Part shown: positions 1-8,034 of the stretch, piece after piece
How the letters are laid out: every line of letters starts with the position of its first letter
How positions within the stretch are numbered: position 1 is the first letter of the stretch
Source of the DNA: CADEED01 sp963711635
GTDB taxonomy: Bacteria; Pseudomonadota; Gammaproteobacteria; Steroidobacterales; Steroidobacteraceae
Direction of reading: 5' to 3'
NCBI GenBank assembly: GCA_963711635.1
Contig: CAVQEZ010000005.1
Span: forward strand, 806,001-870,000
DNA: 64,000 bases
Notes under the pieces: model-generated
The model's database searches: none
Told to the model about the DNA's origin: nothing
The model's input: only the letters and a program-made list of their open reading frames with translations
Translations under genes and position numbers: made by a program

Positions 1-1
1 T

Positions 2-334
2 ATCGAGGCTCTCGAAAATGTGATCGACCAGCAGGTCGTACAACCGGTCGGTCAGGTCTGCCGGGAACTCGAGTCTCCAGACCAGTTGGAAGTACTTGGC
101 TTCGACCGACAGGCGCCATTGCACGCGCATTGCCTGCCGGTACTCAGGATCCTGGAGCGGTTCCTTGCCGTCCTTACTGGCGAACCAGGGCTCCAGGAAT
201 GCCTTGAGTGCCGAAGACTGCTGCGCAGGTGTGTCTGGAGCTTCGTCCAACGCGACCACCGCCCGCGCGGCCAGGCCGAGCAGCGCGAGCAGGGGGACGC
301 AGCCGAGGATGAGACGTCGACGCATGGAGGCCAT
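2..334 (-). CDS. Exported protein of unknown function, N-terminal part, runs off the left edge
   Basis: The reading frame is open from an ATG at 334 down to the window edge, about 111 codons, and is not in the list of full ORFs because its stop lies outside. The N-terminus starts MASMRRRLILG, followed by an Ala/Leu-rich stretch (VPLLALLGLAARAVVA) that looks like a signal peptide, with likely cleavage near residues 28-30. The mature part is acidic and Trp/Tyr containing and I do not recognise it. A second ATG at 325 could also be the start; the Shine-Dalgarno signal is poor for both. An in-frame stop upstream (380-382) bounds the 5' end. It follows hisIE on the same strand after about 200 bp, so it may or may not belong to the his transcript. 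Confidence 0.55.
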   Translation of the reverse strand, partial: MASMRRRLILGCVPLLALLGLAARAVVALDEAPDTPAQQSSALKAFLEPWFASKDGKEPLQDPEYRQAMRVQWRLSVEAKYFQLVWRLEFPADLTDRLYDLLVDHIFESLD

Positions 335-535
335 GCGGCCAAGACTGGCCCGTCCGTCGCGGGCGCGCCTCCGCACGGATCATTGCGGATAAAAAAAGGG
401 ACTGGCCGTGCTCCGGACTTGTCTTTGCGGAGTGCCGACTCGGCGAGGGTTCAGGGGCGCACGAAATGCACGCGCCGGATCTGCCCGAATTCGAGTTGCG
501 CCTGCACGACGACAACCGGTGAATCCTGCATCGAG
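335..535. other. Intergenic region downstream of hisIE
   Basis: About 200 bp with no well-supported gene. On the minus strand it contains a run of seven T (plus-strand A run at 391-397) after a GC-rich stretch, and a weak CTCCG/CGGAG stem further upstream. The stem and the T run are about 15 nt apart, so this is not a convincing intrinsic terminator. A 26-codon minus ORF (451-531) starts five bases after the hisIE stop but has no other support. Confidence 0.4.
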
Positions 536-1156
536 CTACTTCCGGTGCCGGGTTTCGAGCTCGCGAATCACGCGCTCCAGCGGTACGCCGCGCGCGCGCA
601 GCAGGACCAGCGTGTGGAAGAACAGGTCCGCGGATTCCTCGACCACCTTCTGCTCGGTGTCGTTCACACCGGCCAGCGCCAGCTCGACGCCTTCCTCACC
701 GACCTTCTGCGCCACGCGTGAAATGCCTTTTTCGAGCAGGCGTGCGGTGTAGCTGGCCTCGGGCTTGTCGGCGGCGCGCTGCGCGATGATGGCTTCGAGC
801 TTGGCCAGGAAGGCGATGTTGGCGGCGGCGCTGCGCGGCTCGTCGCCGAAGCAGGTCAGGGTGCCGTTGTGGCAGGCGGGGCCGCGCGGGCGCGCGGTGA
901 CCAACAACGTGTCGTTGTCGCAGTCGGTCGCAATGTTCACGACGTCGAGCGTGTGCCCGGTGGTTTCGCCTTTCTCCCACAGTCTGTGCTTGCTGCGGGA
1001 ATAGAACACCGCGCGTTTGCGCGCGAGGGTCTGCTCCAGTGCCTCCCGGTTCATGTAGCCCAGCATGAGCACGGCGCCCGAGTCGGCATCCTGGACGACG
1101 GCCGGAAGCAGTCCGTCGCCTTTGGCAAAGTCGAGCTTTTCGATCTCGAGGCTCAC
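536..1156 (-). CDS. hisI: HisIE, bifunctional phosphoribosyl-AMP cyclohydrolase / phosphoribosyl-ATP pyrophosphatase
   Basis: HisIE carries out steps 2 and 3 of histidine synthesis: pyrophosphate removal from phosphoribosyl-ATP and opening of the adenine ring of phosphoribosyl-AMP. The protein is 206 aa, the usual size of the fused enzyme. The N-terminal cyclohydrolase half has the metal-site region ATDCDNDTLLVTARPRGPAC and the following TLTCF cysteine. The C-terminal pyrophosphatase half carries EEGVELALAG and EESADLFFH. The start is a GTG at 1156 that overlaps the hisF stop (GTGA), which fits both the alignment of the family N-terminus and translational coupling. It is the last gene of the his operon. 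Confidence 0.95.
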   Translation of the reverse strand: MSLEIEKLDFAKGDGLLPAVVQDADSGAVLMLGYMNREALEQTLARKRAVFYSRSKHRLWEKGETTGHTLDVVNIATDCDNDTLLVTARPRGPACHNGTLTCFGDEPRSAAANIAFLAKLEAIIAQRAADKPEASYTARLLEKGISRVAQKVGEEGVELALAGVNDTEQKVVEESADLFFHTLVLLRARGVPLERVIRELETRHRK

Positions 1157-1920
1157 AACCGCACCTCGATGCCGGAGGCGGCCAGCGTGGTTTTGAGATC
1201 CGGAATGGCGATCGTGCCGGCATGGAACACGCTGGCCGCAAGCGCTGCGTCCACCTTGGCTTTCTCGAATACATCGACGAAGTGCTCGGGTGCGCCGGCG
1301 CCGCCGGAAGCCACCAGCGGCACGTTGCATATGTCGCGCACGGCCTTCAGCTGCGCCACATCGTACCCGCGGCGCACGCCGTCGCTGGTCATGCAGTTGA
1401 GTACGATCTCGCCGGCGCCGCGTTCCTGGACCTCGCGCACCCAGGCAAGCGTGTCGCGACCGGAATTACGCGAACGATTCGGATCGCCCGTGAACTGGAA
1501 CACGCGGTATCCGTCCTTGACGTTGGCGCTGTCGATGCCGATGACCACGCATTGGGAACCGAAGCGCGAAGCCAGCTCCTCGATGAGGCCGGGATTGGTC
1601 AACGCCGGCGAATTGATCGAAATCTTTTCGGCGCCGGCGTTGAGCACGGCTTCCGCATCTTCGACGGAGCGGATGCCGCCGGCCACGCAGAACGGAATGT
1701 CGAGCACCTCGGCCACGCGCCGCACCCAGTTGCGGTCCACGCTGCGACCCTCGGGGCTCGCCGTGATGTCGTAGAACACCACCTCGTCCGCGCCCTCGTT
1801 GCGATAACGCTCGGCGAGCACGAGGATGTCGCCCACGATCTGGTGATCGCGGAAGCGAATGCCTTTTACGACTTGGCCGTCGCGGACGTCGAGGCAGGGG
1901 ATGATGCGTTTGGCAAGAAT
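1153..1920 (-). CDS. hisF: HisF, imidazole glycerol phosphate synthase cyclase subunit (apparent ATT start)
   Basis: HisF is the (beta/alpha)8 cyclase subunit of IGP synthase. It uses ammonia made by HisH to convert PRFAR to IGP and AICAR. The core LAKRIIPCLDVRDG is intact, with the catalytic aspartates at 11 and 130 (GIDSAN). No ATG, GTG or TTG lies in frame close to the conserved N-terminus. The codon where homologues have the initiator Met is ATT (1918-1920), preceded by GCGGAG with an 8-nt gap, so ATT initiation is the best reading and gives 255 aa (E. coli has 258). The gene overlaps the end of hisA by about 55 bp in another frame. A base-call error in the start codon is the alternative. 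Confidence 0.9.
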   Translation of the reverse strand: MLAKRIIPCLDVRDGQVVKGIRFRDHQIVGDILVLAERYRNEGADEVVFYDITASPEGRSVDRNWVRRVAEVLDIPFCVAGGIRSVEDAEAVLNAGAEKISINSPALTNPGLIEELASRFGSQCVVIGIDSANVKDGYRVFQFTGDPNRSRNSGRDTLAWVREVQERGAGEIVLNCMTSDGVRRGYDVAQLKAVRDICNVPLVASGGAGAPEHFVDVFEKAKVDAALAASVFHAGTIAIPDLKTTLAASGIEVRL

Positions 1921-2639
1921 GGTCGTAACTCCGCTGGTTTGATCAACTCTTCGAGCAGCGCCTTGCCGCTGATGGCGGCGGCGCTGCCGGCGCCGGCGAG
2001 CGCGTGCAGGTCGGCCGCGTTGCGCACGCCACCCGAGGCCTGCAATTGCAGCTGCGGATAGCGCGTGGTGAATTCCTGGTAGAGCGCGACGGCCGGCCCC
2101 TGCAGCGCGCCGTCGAGCTCGGCGTCCGTGCACAGCACATGCTTCAGGCCATGCGGCAGGTAGGAATCGATGGCCTCCCAGAGCGAAAGCTTCGATTCCT
2201 TGGTCCAGCCGCGCGTGAGCACGCGCGGTACGCCGCCGACGTGACGGATGTCGAAGGCGAGTCCCACTTTCTCGGTGCCGTATTGTTTCAGCCAGGCCTG
2301 GACCTCGGCGGGTTTCTCCACCGCGGCGCTGCCGACGATGACGCGATCGATGCCATTGCGCAGCAGGTCGTCGACCACGGCTTTCGAACGCACGCCTCCG
2401 CCCACCTGCACGTGCAGGGCCTTCTGCGAGGCCAGCCGGATGATGACGCTGCGATTCGCGAGGCGGCCGTCCTTGGCGCCGTCGAGATCCACGACGTGCA
2501 GCCAGCTGGCACCGAGCGCGCGATATCGCTGCAGCAGTTCGTGAGGCTCGAGGTCGTAGCGCGTCTCCTGGTCGAAGTCGCCCTTGAGGAGACGCACGCA
2601 GCGGCCGGCACGCAGATCGATGGAGGGAATGAGAATCAT
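1866..2639 (-). CDS. hisA: HisA, ProFAR isomerase
   Basis: HisA isomerises the ribose of ProFAR to give PRFAR, the substrate of HisHF. The 257-aa product is a TIM barrel with the N-terminal catalytic Asp8 (MILIPSIDLR) and the second catalytic Asp at 130 (LAFDIRH). Phosphate loops QVGGGVR (residues 78-84) and the C-terminal ASGGVRN/AISGKAL segments are present. The start ATG at 2639 overlaps the hisH stop (ATGA). The C-terminus is about ten residues longer than usual and reads through the beginning of hisF in another frame, ending NASSPASTSATAKS, which may be an unstructured tail. Confidence 0.96.
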   Translation of the reverse strand: MILIPSIDLRAGRCVRLLKGDFDQETRYDLEPHELLQRYRALGASWLHVVDLDGAKDGRLANRSVIIRLASQKALHVQVGGGVRSKAVVDDLLRNGIDRVIVGSAAVEKPAEVQAWLKQYGTEKVGLAFDIRHVGGVPRVLTRGWTKESKLSLWEAIDSYLPHGLKHVLCTDAELDGALQGPAVALYQEFTTRYPQLQLQASGGVRNAADLHALAGAGSAAAISGKALLEELIKPAELRPFLPNASSPASTSATAKS

Positions 2640-3238
2640 GACGCCTTCAGAAAATTGGCCAGGATGCGCGCGCCCACCACGCCCGATCGTTCGGGGTGGA
2701 ACTGCGTGCCGCAGAAGTTGTCGCGGCGGGCCACCGCGGTAAAAGCCGCGCCGTAGTCGGTGATCGCGACCGTCGCCACGGAAGTGGGCGCGGCGAAGCC
2801 GTGCACGAAGTACACGTAATCGAGGCTGCTGATGCCGTCCAGCAGCGGATCCGGCCGCACCGGCGTCATCTGGTTCCAGCCCATGTGCGGCACCGGGAGC
2901 CCCGGAGCGTGCCGCAGCCTGTCGATGGAACCGGGAATCACGCCCAGGCAATTGGCCGGACCTTCCTCGGAGCGTTCGAACAGGATCTGCATGCCCAGGC
3001 AGATGCCTAACAAGGGTTGTTTGAGCTGCGGAATGACCTGGTCGAGGCCCGCGATGCGCAGGCGCGACATGGCGTCGTGGGCCGAACCCACGCCCGGCAG
3101 CAGCACTCGTTCCGCGCGCCGGATCACGCCGTGATCGGTCGTGACCACGGAATCGGCCCCAAGGCGGCTCAGTGCGGCGCGCAGGGACGCGATGTTGGCC
3201 CCGCCGCTGTCGATGATGACGACGTTGACAGGCGTCAT
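2636..3238 (-). CDS. hisH: HisH, glutamine amidotransferase subunit of IGP synthase
   Basis: HisH hydrolyses glutamine and channels ammonia to HisF. The 200-aa class I amidotransferase has the nucleophile Cys80 in GICLGMQ and the His181/Glu183 pair in QFHPE. The oxyanion-side motif LLPGVGS is at residues 46-52. The start at 3238 overlaps the hisB stop by four bases. It lies between hisB and hisA, the standard gammaproteobacterial order, so the two synthase subunits are separated only by hisA. Confidence 0.97.
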   Translation of the reverse strand: MTPVNVVIIDSGGANIASLRAALSRLGADSVVTTDHGVIRRAERVLLPGVGSAHDAMSRLRIAGLDQVIPQLKQPLLGICLGMQILFERSEEGPANCLGVIPGSIDRLRHAPGLPVPHMGWNQMTPVRPDPLLDGISSLDYVYFVHGFAAPTSVATVAITDYGAAFTAVARRDNFCGTQFHPERSGVVGARILANFLKAS

Positions 3239-4305
3239 AGCAGACCCTTGGTCGACGGCAGCTCCTCACCCTCGCGGCGAAACGCCTGGCGCAGGGCACG
3301 GCCGACTCCCTTGAAGCAGGCTTCGATCATGTGGTGGGTATTCTCACCCGTGATGGTGACATGAAGCGCCGCCTTGAGGCTCTCGGCCAGCGAGCGGAAG
3401 AAATGCGGCACCAGCTCGGTGGGCAGGCCACCGACGGCTTCACGTGAGAACTTGCCTTCGAACACGCCGAAGGCGCGCCCCGACAGATCGATGGCCACGC
3501 GCACCTGGGCCTCGTCCATCGGCAGCACGAATCCATAGCGCGCGATGCCGAGCTTGGCGCCGAGCGCAGCGCGCAGCGCTTCGCCCAGCGCCAGCGCGCA
3601 ATCTTCGACGGTGTGATGCTCGTCGATCTCGAGGTCGCCATTGCAATTCAGGTCGAGCGCGAAACCACCGTGCTTGGCGAGCTGCTCGAGCATGTGATCG
3701 AAGAAGCCGATACCTGTGACGATCTTGACAGGGCCGGTGGCGTCCAGGTTCACCGCGACATCGATGTCGGTCTCCTTGGTCTTGCGCTTGATCCGGGCGC
3801 GGCGCGCCGTCAGCGTGCGCACGATGGCAGGCCAGGTTTCATCGGCCGTACCGTGGCGGCGCACGCGCAGGCCGCGCACGCCGAGGTTGTTCGCAAATTC
3901 CAGGTCCGTGTCGCGATCGCCGATCATGGCGCTGGCGCCGAGGTCCACGGCCTGCTCGCGCACATAGCCTTCGACCAGCTTGATCCTGGGCTTGCGGCAG
4001 TCGCAGCCATCGTTCTTGCGATGCGGGCATACGAACACCGCGTCGAACTCGATGCCCTGCGAGCTGAACGCGTCGAGCATGAACTGGTGCGGCACGTCGA
4101 AGGCGATCTGCGGGAAGCTGGCGCTGCCCAGCCCGTCCTGGTTCGTGACCATGGCGATCCGGAAACCCGCGGCGCGCGCCGCGCGCAGCGCCTCGAATAC
4201 GCCCGGCATGAAGCGGATCTTTTCCACCGAGTCCACCTGCTCATCGGGTGGTTCCTCGATCAGCGTGCCATCGCGGTCGACGAAAAGTATCTTGGCTGCG
4301 CTCAC
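3235..4305 (-). CDS. hisB: HisB, bifunctional histidinol-phosphatase / imidazoleglycerol-phosphate dehydratase
   Basis: The 356-aa protein fuses two enzymes of the pathway, as in enterobacteria. Residues 1 to about 165 are a HAD phosphatase: DRDGT (Asp10 and Asp12), VTNQDG at 53-58, a zinc site CPHRKNDGCDC (Cys93, His95, Cys101, Cys103), and IGDRDTD at 128-134. Residues about 168-356 are the dehydratase with metal-binding histidines in FFDHM (His204), DEHHTVED (229-236) and ENTHHMIEACFK. The fused form is typical of gammaproteobacteria and a few other groups, which supports the taxonomic placement. The start at 4305 overlaps hisC by four bases. Confidence 0.97.
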   Translation of the reverse strand: MSAAKILFVDRDGTLIEEPPDEQVDSVEKIRFMPGVFEALRAARAAGFRIAMVTNQDGLGSASFPQIAFDVPHQFMLDAFSSQGIEFDAVFVCPHRKNDGCDCRKPRIKLVEGYVREQAVDLGASAMIGDRDTDLEFANNLGVRGLRVRRHGTADETWPAIVRTLTARRARIKRKTKETDIDVAVNLDATGPVKIVTGIGFFDHMLEQLAKHGGFALDLNCNGDLEIDEHHTVEDCALALGEALRAALGAKLGIARYGFVLPMDEAQVRVAIDLSGRAFGVFEGKFSREAVGGLPTELVPHFFRSLAESLKAALHVTITGENTHHMIEACFKGVGRALRQAFRREGEELPSTKGLL

Positions 4306-5348
4306 GCGAGGCTCCGGATGAGTCGGTCGTTCTGTTCGGGAGTGCCCACGGATATTCGCAGGCTGTGCGGCGACACGCCGCGCATGTCACGGATCAACAA
4401 TTTTGCAGCGCGCGCCGCGGCCAGCGCGGCCTCTGCATCGCGAAAGTCCGCGAGCAGGAAGTTCGCGACGCTGGGCCAGACGCGGATCAGCGATGATTTA
4501 CCGGCCAGCGCCGTGCGCACGCGCTCGCGTTCGGCGCGCACCTGGGACACGCGTTCGCGCTGGATGGCGAGCTGCGCGGGCGACAGCGTGGCGAATACGG
4601 TCTCGATGGTGAGCTGCGGAATGGAATAGGGCGGAATGACCTTCGCGAGCAGCGCGACGATCTCGGGCGCCGCGATCAGCGAGCCCACGCGCGCGCCGGC
4701 CAGTCCCAGTGCCTTGGACAGGGTGCGCAACACGACCAGATTGGGAAAGCGCGCCAGCGCCTGCGTGAGCGACACATCGCCCGAGAATTCAATGTAGGCC
4801 TCGTCGACCACGACCAGAGCCCGCGAGGCAAGCGCGCCGAGCAGCCGCTCGACGTCGGCCGGATTCATGGAGTTCCCGGTGGGATTGTTAGGACTGCACA
4901 GGAACACGATGCGCGTGTGGGCATCGCAGGCAGCCAGCACGCGGTCCGTGTCCAGCGCGAAACCGCGGTCGCGATTCAGCGGAACCTCGCGCACTTCGGC
5001 GCCCTGGATGCGTGCGGCCACCGAGTACATGCCGAAGGTGGGCGGACAGATGATCACGTTGTCGACACCGGCGCGGCAGAAGCCACGCACCACGAGGTCG
5101 ATGGATTCGTCACTACCACGTCCCGGCAGCAGCTGCGCCGGCGCCACGCCGTACAACCCGGCCAGTTTCGCGGCGAGCTCATGCGGATGCGGCTCGGGAT
5201 AACGATTGAGACCAGATTGGGAGCGATCGGTCTCGGCACGCCACGGCAATTCATTGGCGTGCAGCCGATCGAAAGCCGGATCCCAGCTGGCGTGCGCATA
5301 GGGCTTGAGGGCCACGATCTCGGGGCGAGCCAGCGCGAGAATGCTCAT
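4302..5348 (-). CDS. hisC: HisC, histidinol-phosphate aminotransferase
   Basis: HisC transfers the amino group of glutamate to imidazole acetol phosphate. The 348-aa fold-type I PLP enzyme has SPNNPTG (152-158, Asn155/Asn156 region), the PLP-pyridine Asp182 in VDEAYIEF, and the Schiff-base Lys212 in RTLSKALGLAG. The C-terminal LRISVGTPEQND segment carries the substrate-carboxylate Arg. The start ATG at 5348 overlaps the hisD stop. It belongs to the tightly overlapped his operon and no second aminotransferase of this type is in the window. Confidence 0.96.
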   Translation of the reverse strand: MSILALARPEIVALKPYAHASWDPAFDRLHANELPWRAETDRSQSGLNRYPEPHPHELAAKLAGLYGVAPAQLLPGRGSDESIDLVVRGFCRAGVDNVIICPPTFGMYSVAARIQGAEVREVPLNRDRGFALDTDRVLAACDAHTRIVFLCSPNNPTGNSMNPADVERLLGALASRALVVVDEAYIEFSGDVSLTQALARFPNLVVLRTLSKALGLAGARVGSLIAAPEIVALLAKVIPPYSIPQLTIETVFATLSPAQLAIQRERVSQVRAERERVRTALAGKSSLIRVWPSVANFLLADFRDAEAALAAARAAKLLIRDMRGVSPHSLRISVGTPEQNDRLIRSLA

Positions 5349-6655
5349 GCCGCTCCCCTGGCCAGTGCGTCGAGCCGGACCCTGACGGCATTGCCGTGCG
5401 CATCCAGCCCTTCCATGCCCGAGAGCGTCACGGCCGTAGGCCCGAGCGCGCGCAGACCTTCGGCGCTGAGCTCCTGCACGGTGATCGCTTTCTGATAGTC
5501 GCGCAGCGACACGCCACTGTAGCTGCGCGCGTAACCGGAGGTCGGCAGGACGTGATTGGTCCCCGAACAATAGTCGCCCATGGATTCCGGTGACCATTCA
5601 CCGAGGAACACCGAACCCGCGCATTCGACCTTGCGCAACAGGGTGCGCGGCTCGCGCGTCTGGATGATGAGGTGTTCGGGCGCGTATTCATTCGAAACGC
5701 GCATGGCCGTGTCGAGGTCGTCGACCAGGATGCAACGGCTGCCTGCCATGGATTGCTTGACGATGTCGCGGCGCGACAGCGTGGCACTCTGCGCCTCCAG
5801 CTCGGTGTTCACCGCGCGGGCCAGCGCGGCCGACGTGGTGACGAGGATGACCTGCGCGATCACGTCGTGCTCGGCCTGGGCCAGCAGGTCCGCCGCGACG
5901 AAACTGGCGTTGGCGGAATCGTCGGCGATCACCAGCACTTCGGACGGACCCGCGGGCAGATCGATGGCGGCGCCGTCCGGGTCGCCGGCCACCAGTTGTT
6001 TGGCAGCCGTCACCCAGGCGCTGCCGGGACCGAAAATCTTGTCCACTTTACGCACGGTGTCCGTGCCGAAGGCGAGGGCGGCAATGGCCTGCGGACCGCC
6101 CATCTTGTAGACGGTCTCGACGCCGCAGAGCTCGGCCGCGACCAATACGGCCGCGTGCAGCTTGCCCTCGCGATCGGGCGAACTGGCAATGGCGCGCATG
6201 GGACACCCTGCAATTCGCGCCGGCACCGCGAGCATGATGGCGGTCGAGGGCAGCGGCGCGGAGCCGGCAGGCACGTACAGGCCGACGCTGTTGATCGGCC
6301 GCGTGATGCGTTCACAGCGCACGCCCGGCATGGTGTCGACGGACAGCGGTTGCGGGAGCTGCGCCTCGTGGAAACGCGTGACGTTGGTCACCGCGCGCTC
6401 CAGCGCCGCGATCTCGCGCGCGCCCAGCGCCGCGCGCGCGGTGCGAAACTCCGCCGGGCTCACCTGCAGCTGCTCGAGCGAGGGACCGCCGAATTTCTGC
6501 GTGCAGCGGCGCACGGCCGTGTCGCCCTCGGCGCGTACGGCAGCAATGATCTCGGCCGCCTGGCGGAAGACGTCCTCGCGGCCGCCCGCCGACGGGCGGC
6601 TCAGCGCCGCGCGTCGCGCCTCGGGATCGGCGGACTTCCACTCGATGACCTTCAT
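5345..6655 (-). CDS. hisD: HisD, histidinol dehydrogenase
   Basis: HisD oxidises histidinol to histidine in two NAD-dependent steps. The 436-aa length matches the family (E. coli 434). Recognisable features are the signature beginning KMGGPQAIAALAFGT, the FGPGSAWVTAAKQ segment, DLPAGPSEVLVIAD, and the C-terminal catalytic Glu-His pair in YAPEHLII. The zinc-binding region with DYCSGTNHVLPTSG is intact. It starts directly next to the hisG stop with no spacer, so it is translated from the same message. Confidence 0.97.
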   Translation of the reverse strand: MKVIEWKSADPEARRAALSRPSAGGREDVFRQAAEIIAAVRAEGDTAVRRCTQKFGGPSLEQLQVSPAEFRTARAALGAREIAALERAVTNVTRFHEAQLPQPLSVDTMPGVRCERITRPINSVGLYVPAGSAPLPSTAIMLAVPARIAGCPMRAIASSPDREGKLHAAVLVAAELCGVETVYKMGGPQAIAALAFGTDTVRKVDKIFGPGSAWVTAAKQLVAGDPDGAAIDLPAGPSEVLVIADDSANASFVAADLLAQAEHDVIAQVILVTTSAALARAVNTELEAQSATLSRRDIVKQSMAGSRCILVDDLDTAMRVSNEYAPEHLIIQTREPRTLLRKVECAGSVFLGEWSPESMGDYCSGTNHVLPTSGYARSYSGVSLRDYQKAITVQELSAEGLRALGPTAVTLSGMEGLDAHGNAVRVRLDALARGAA

Positions 6656-7564
6656 TCAGACCAGCATCTTTTCAACGGGCAGCACCAGCAACGCGCTGGC
6701 GCCGGCCTTCTTGAGGCTCTCGAGCGTCTCCCAGAACACGTTCTCGCGGCACACGGCGTGAACGGCCACTTTGTCGTTGGAGCCCTCGAGCGGAATGATG
6801 GTCGGCGATTCGCTGCCCGGCAGCAGCCGGCGGATTTCGGGCAGCGCCGAACGCGGTGCGTGCAGCATGATGTACTTGCTCTCGCGCACCTGCTGGACGC
6901 CGTCGATGCGCAGCAACAGGCGATCGACCCATTCCTGCTTGGGCTCCGGTAGTTCGACCGGCGTGCGGATCAGCAGCGCCTGGCTCTGCAGCACGGTCTC
7001 GACCTCGGTCAGGTGATTGGCCTGCAGCGTGGAACCGGTCGACACCAGGTCGCAGATCAGGTCGGCGCGCCCGAGCCGCGGTGCGATTTCCACGGCGCCG
7101 GACAGCGTGACGATGTCCGCGGTGATGCCGCGCTCTTTCAGGAAACGCCCGAGCGTGAACGGGTAGGTAGTGGCGATGCGCTTGCCCGCCACCGAACGTA
7201 CGCTCTCGTAGCTGAATCCCTCCGGCACCGCCAGCGAAAGCCGGCAACGGCCGAAGTCGAGCGTGCGCAGCTCGGTGAAGCTGGGCGTGTGGCCGCGCGC
7301 GCTGAGCTCCAGGCGCTTTTCCTCGATCACGTTGCGTCCCACCAGCCCCAGGTCGCAGACGTCTTCCTGCACCAGGTCCGGGATGTCGTCGTCGCGCACG
7401 AACAGCACGTCCAGCGGCATGTTCTCGCCGAATCCCATGAGCTGATCGCGGCCGCGCGAGAGCTTGAGGCCGCAGTTCTTGAGCAGATCGAGCGACGGGT
7501 CGGTAAGCCGGCCGGACTTCTGCACGGCGAGTTTGAGACGCTGGTCTTTGTCGTTTGGTTTCAT
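6656..7564 (-). CDS. hisG: HisG, ATP phosphoribosyltransferase, long form
   Basis: HisG catalyses the first and committed step, joining ATP to PRPP. At 302 aa it is the long form that carries its own C-terminal ACT-like regulatory domain, so HisZ is not required and histidine feedback is expected. The PRPP loop reads ADLICDLVSTGSTL (residues 167-180). The regulatory domain is roughly residues 225-302 and ends LEGSNDKVAVHAVCRE. The start ATG at 7564 follows the yerC stop by about 50 bp. It is the first biosynthetic gene of the operon. Confidence 0.97.
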   Translation of the reverse strand: MKPNDKDQRLKLAVQKSGRLTDPSLDLLKNCGLKLSRGRDQLMGFGENMPLDVLFVRDDDIPDLVQEDVCDLGLVGRNVIEEKRLELSARGHTPSFTELRTLDFGRCRLSLAVPEGFSYESVRSVAGKRIATTYPFTLGRFLKERGITADIVTLSGAVEIAPRLGRADLICDLVSTGSTLQANHLTEVETVLQSQALLIRTPVELPEPKQEWVDRLLLRIDGVQQVRESKYIMLHAPRSALPEIRRLLPGSESPTIIPLEGSNDKVAVHAVCRENVFWETLESLKKAGASALLVLPVEKMLV

Positions 7565-7614
7565 AGGCGGAAATCTGTGTTGATCAGGCCGGGCGCGTAC
7601 CCGGGCCGGGGCTC

Positions 7615-7926
7615 TCAGGCGTGGCGCTGCTGCCGGTTGACGGCCAGCGCATATCCGCCGTTGCCATCCGCCAGGTAACGCGCCACGCGACCGATGGTCG
7701 TGACGCTGACGCCGGTGATGCGATGAATCTCGCGGTAGGGCAGTCCCTTTTGCAGCCACTCCACGACGGCCCAGCGGTCCGCGATGGCCTGCAACTCGGC
7801 CGGCGTGCACAGGTCGCGGAAGAACGCGCGGCACTCGTCGACGGTTTTCAGCGTCAGCACGGCCGCGAACAGGCTGCGTTCCGAGAGCGCCTCCTGGCGG
7901 GCGGTGACGTTGCGGTGCTGCTTCAT
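7615..7926 (-). CDS. YerC/YecD-family TrpR-like repressor heading the his operon
   Basis: The 103-aa protein belongs to the TrpR superfamily. It has the CTPAELQAIADRWAVVEWL helix pair seen in TrpR relatives and a helix-turn-helix PYREIHRITGVSVTTIGRVARYL at about residues 63-85. It is the first gene of the transcript that continues into hisG. A near-perfect 18-bp palindrome similar to the trp operator lies eight bases upstream of its start codon, at the predicted transcription start. From this I infer an autoregulated repressor of histidine biosynthesis; the effector cannot be read from sequence. Related proteins precede his genes in Xanthomonadales. Confidence 0.85.
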   Translation of the reverse strand: MKQHRNVTARQEALSERSLFAAVLTLKTVDECRAFFRDLCTPAELQAIADRWAVVEWLQKGLPYREIHRITGVSVTTIGRVARYLADGNGGYALAVNRQQRHA

Positions 7927-7934
7927 GAACTAAT

Positions 7935-7952
7935 GTACTAACGCGTTAATAC
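7935..7952. promoter_or_regulatory. Predicted operator for the TrpR-like regulator
   Basis: GTACTAACGCGTTAATAC is an 18-bp palindrome with one mismatched pair. Its half-site GTACTA is that of the E. coli trp operator (GTACTAGTTAACTAGTAC). It covers roughly +2 to +19 of the predicted his transcript, where a bound repressor would block initiation. Binding by the adjacent YerC-like protein is inferred. Confidence 0.55.
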
Positions 7953-7960
7953 GGTGGCGC

Positions 7961-7989
7961 ATTAGACGCGCCGGCGCGCGGAAAATCAA
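7961..7989 (-). promoter_or_regulatory. Predicted sigma-70 promoter of the yerC-his operon
   Basis: On the minus strand TTGATT (7984-7989) and TCTAAT (7961-7966) are separated by exactly 17 bp. Each differs from consensus by one or two positions. The predicted transcript start is near 7954, giving a leader of about 28 nt before the yerC ATG. Confidence 0.6.
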
Positions 7990-7999
7990 GCCCAAGTCC

Positions 8000-8028
8000 T
8001 TGCGGACGCGTGATCCGCCTCATAGAAT
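8000..8028 (+). promoter_or_regulatory. Predicted promoter of the riboswitch-metX-metB transcript
   Basis: TTGCGG (8000-8005) and TAGAAT (8023-8028) are 17 bp apart. The -10 is strong (5 of 6) and the -35 is weak. Transcription would start near 8035, exactly where the SAM aptamer begins. It is divergent from the his promoter. Confidence 0.5.
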
Positions 8029-8034
8029 CCGCGC

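Noticed and set aside
451..531. 26-codon minus-strand ORF starting five bases after the hisIE stop (begins MQDSPVVVVQAQLEFG)
   Set aside because: Position suggests translational coupling, but there is no recognisable family, no strong ribosome site, and long chance ORFs are common at this GC content.
2004..2756. Long plus-strand ORF antisense to hisA/hisH, one of many such
   Set aside because: Arg/Ala/His-rich composition and exact overlap with a conserved his gene show a GC-driven shadow frame. The same holds for the other antisense ORFs over his, leu, gsp and fadJ genes.
7565..7614. Histidine leader peptide or attenuator before hisG
   Set aside because: The 50-bp gap and the 28-nt leader of yerC contain no His-codon run. 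The GC-rich block before hisG has no T run.
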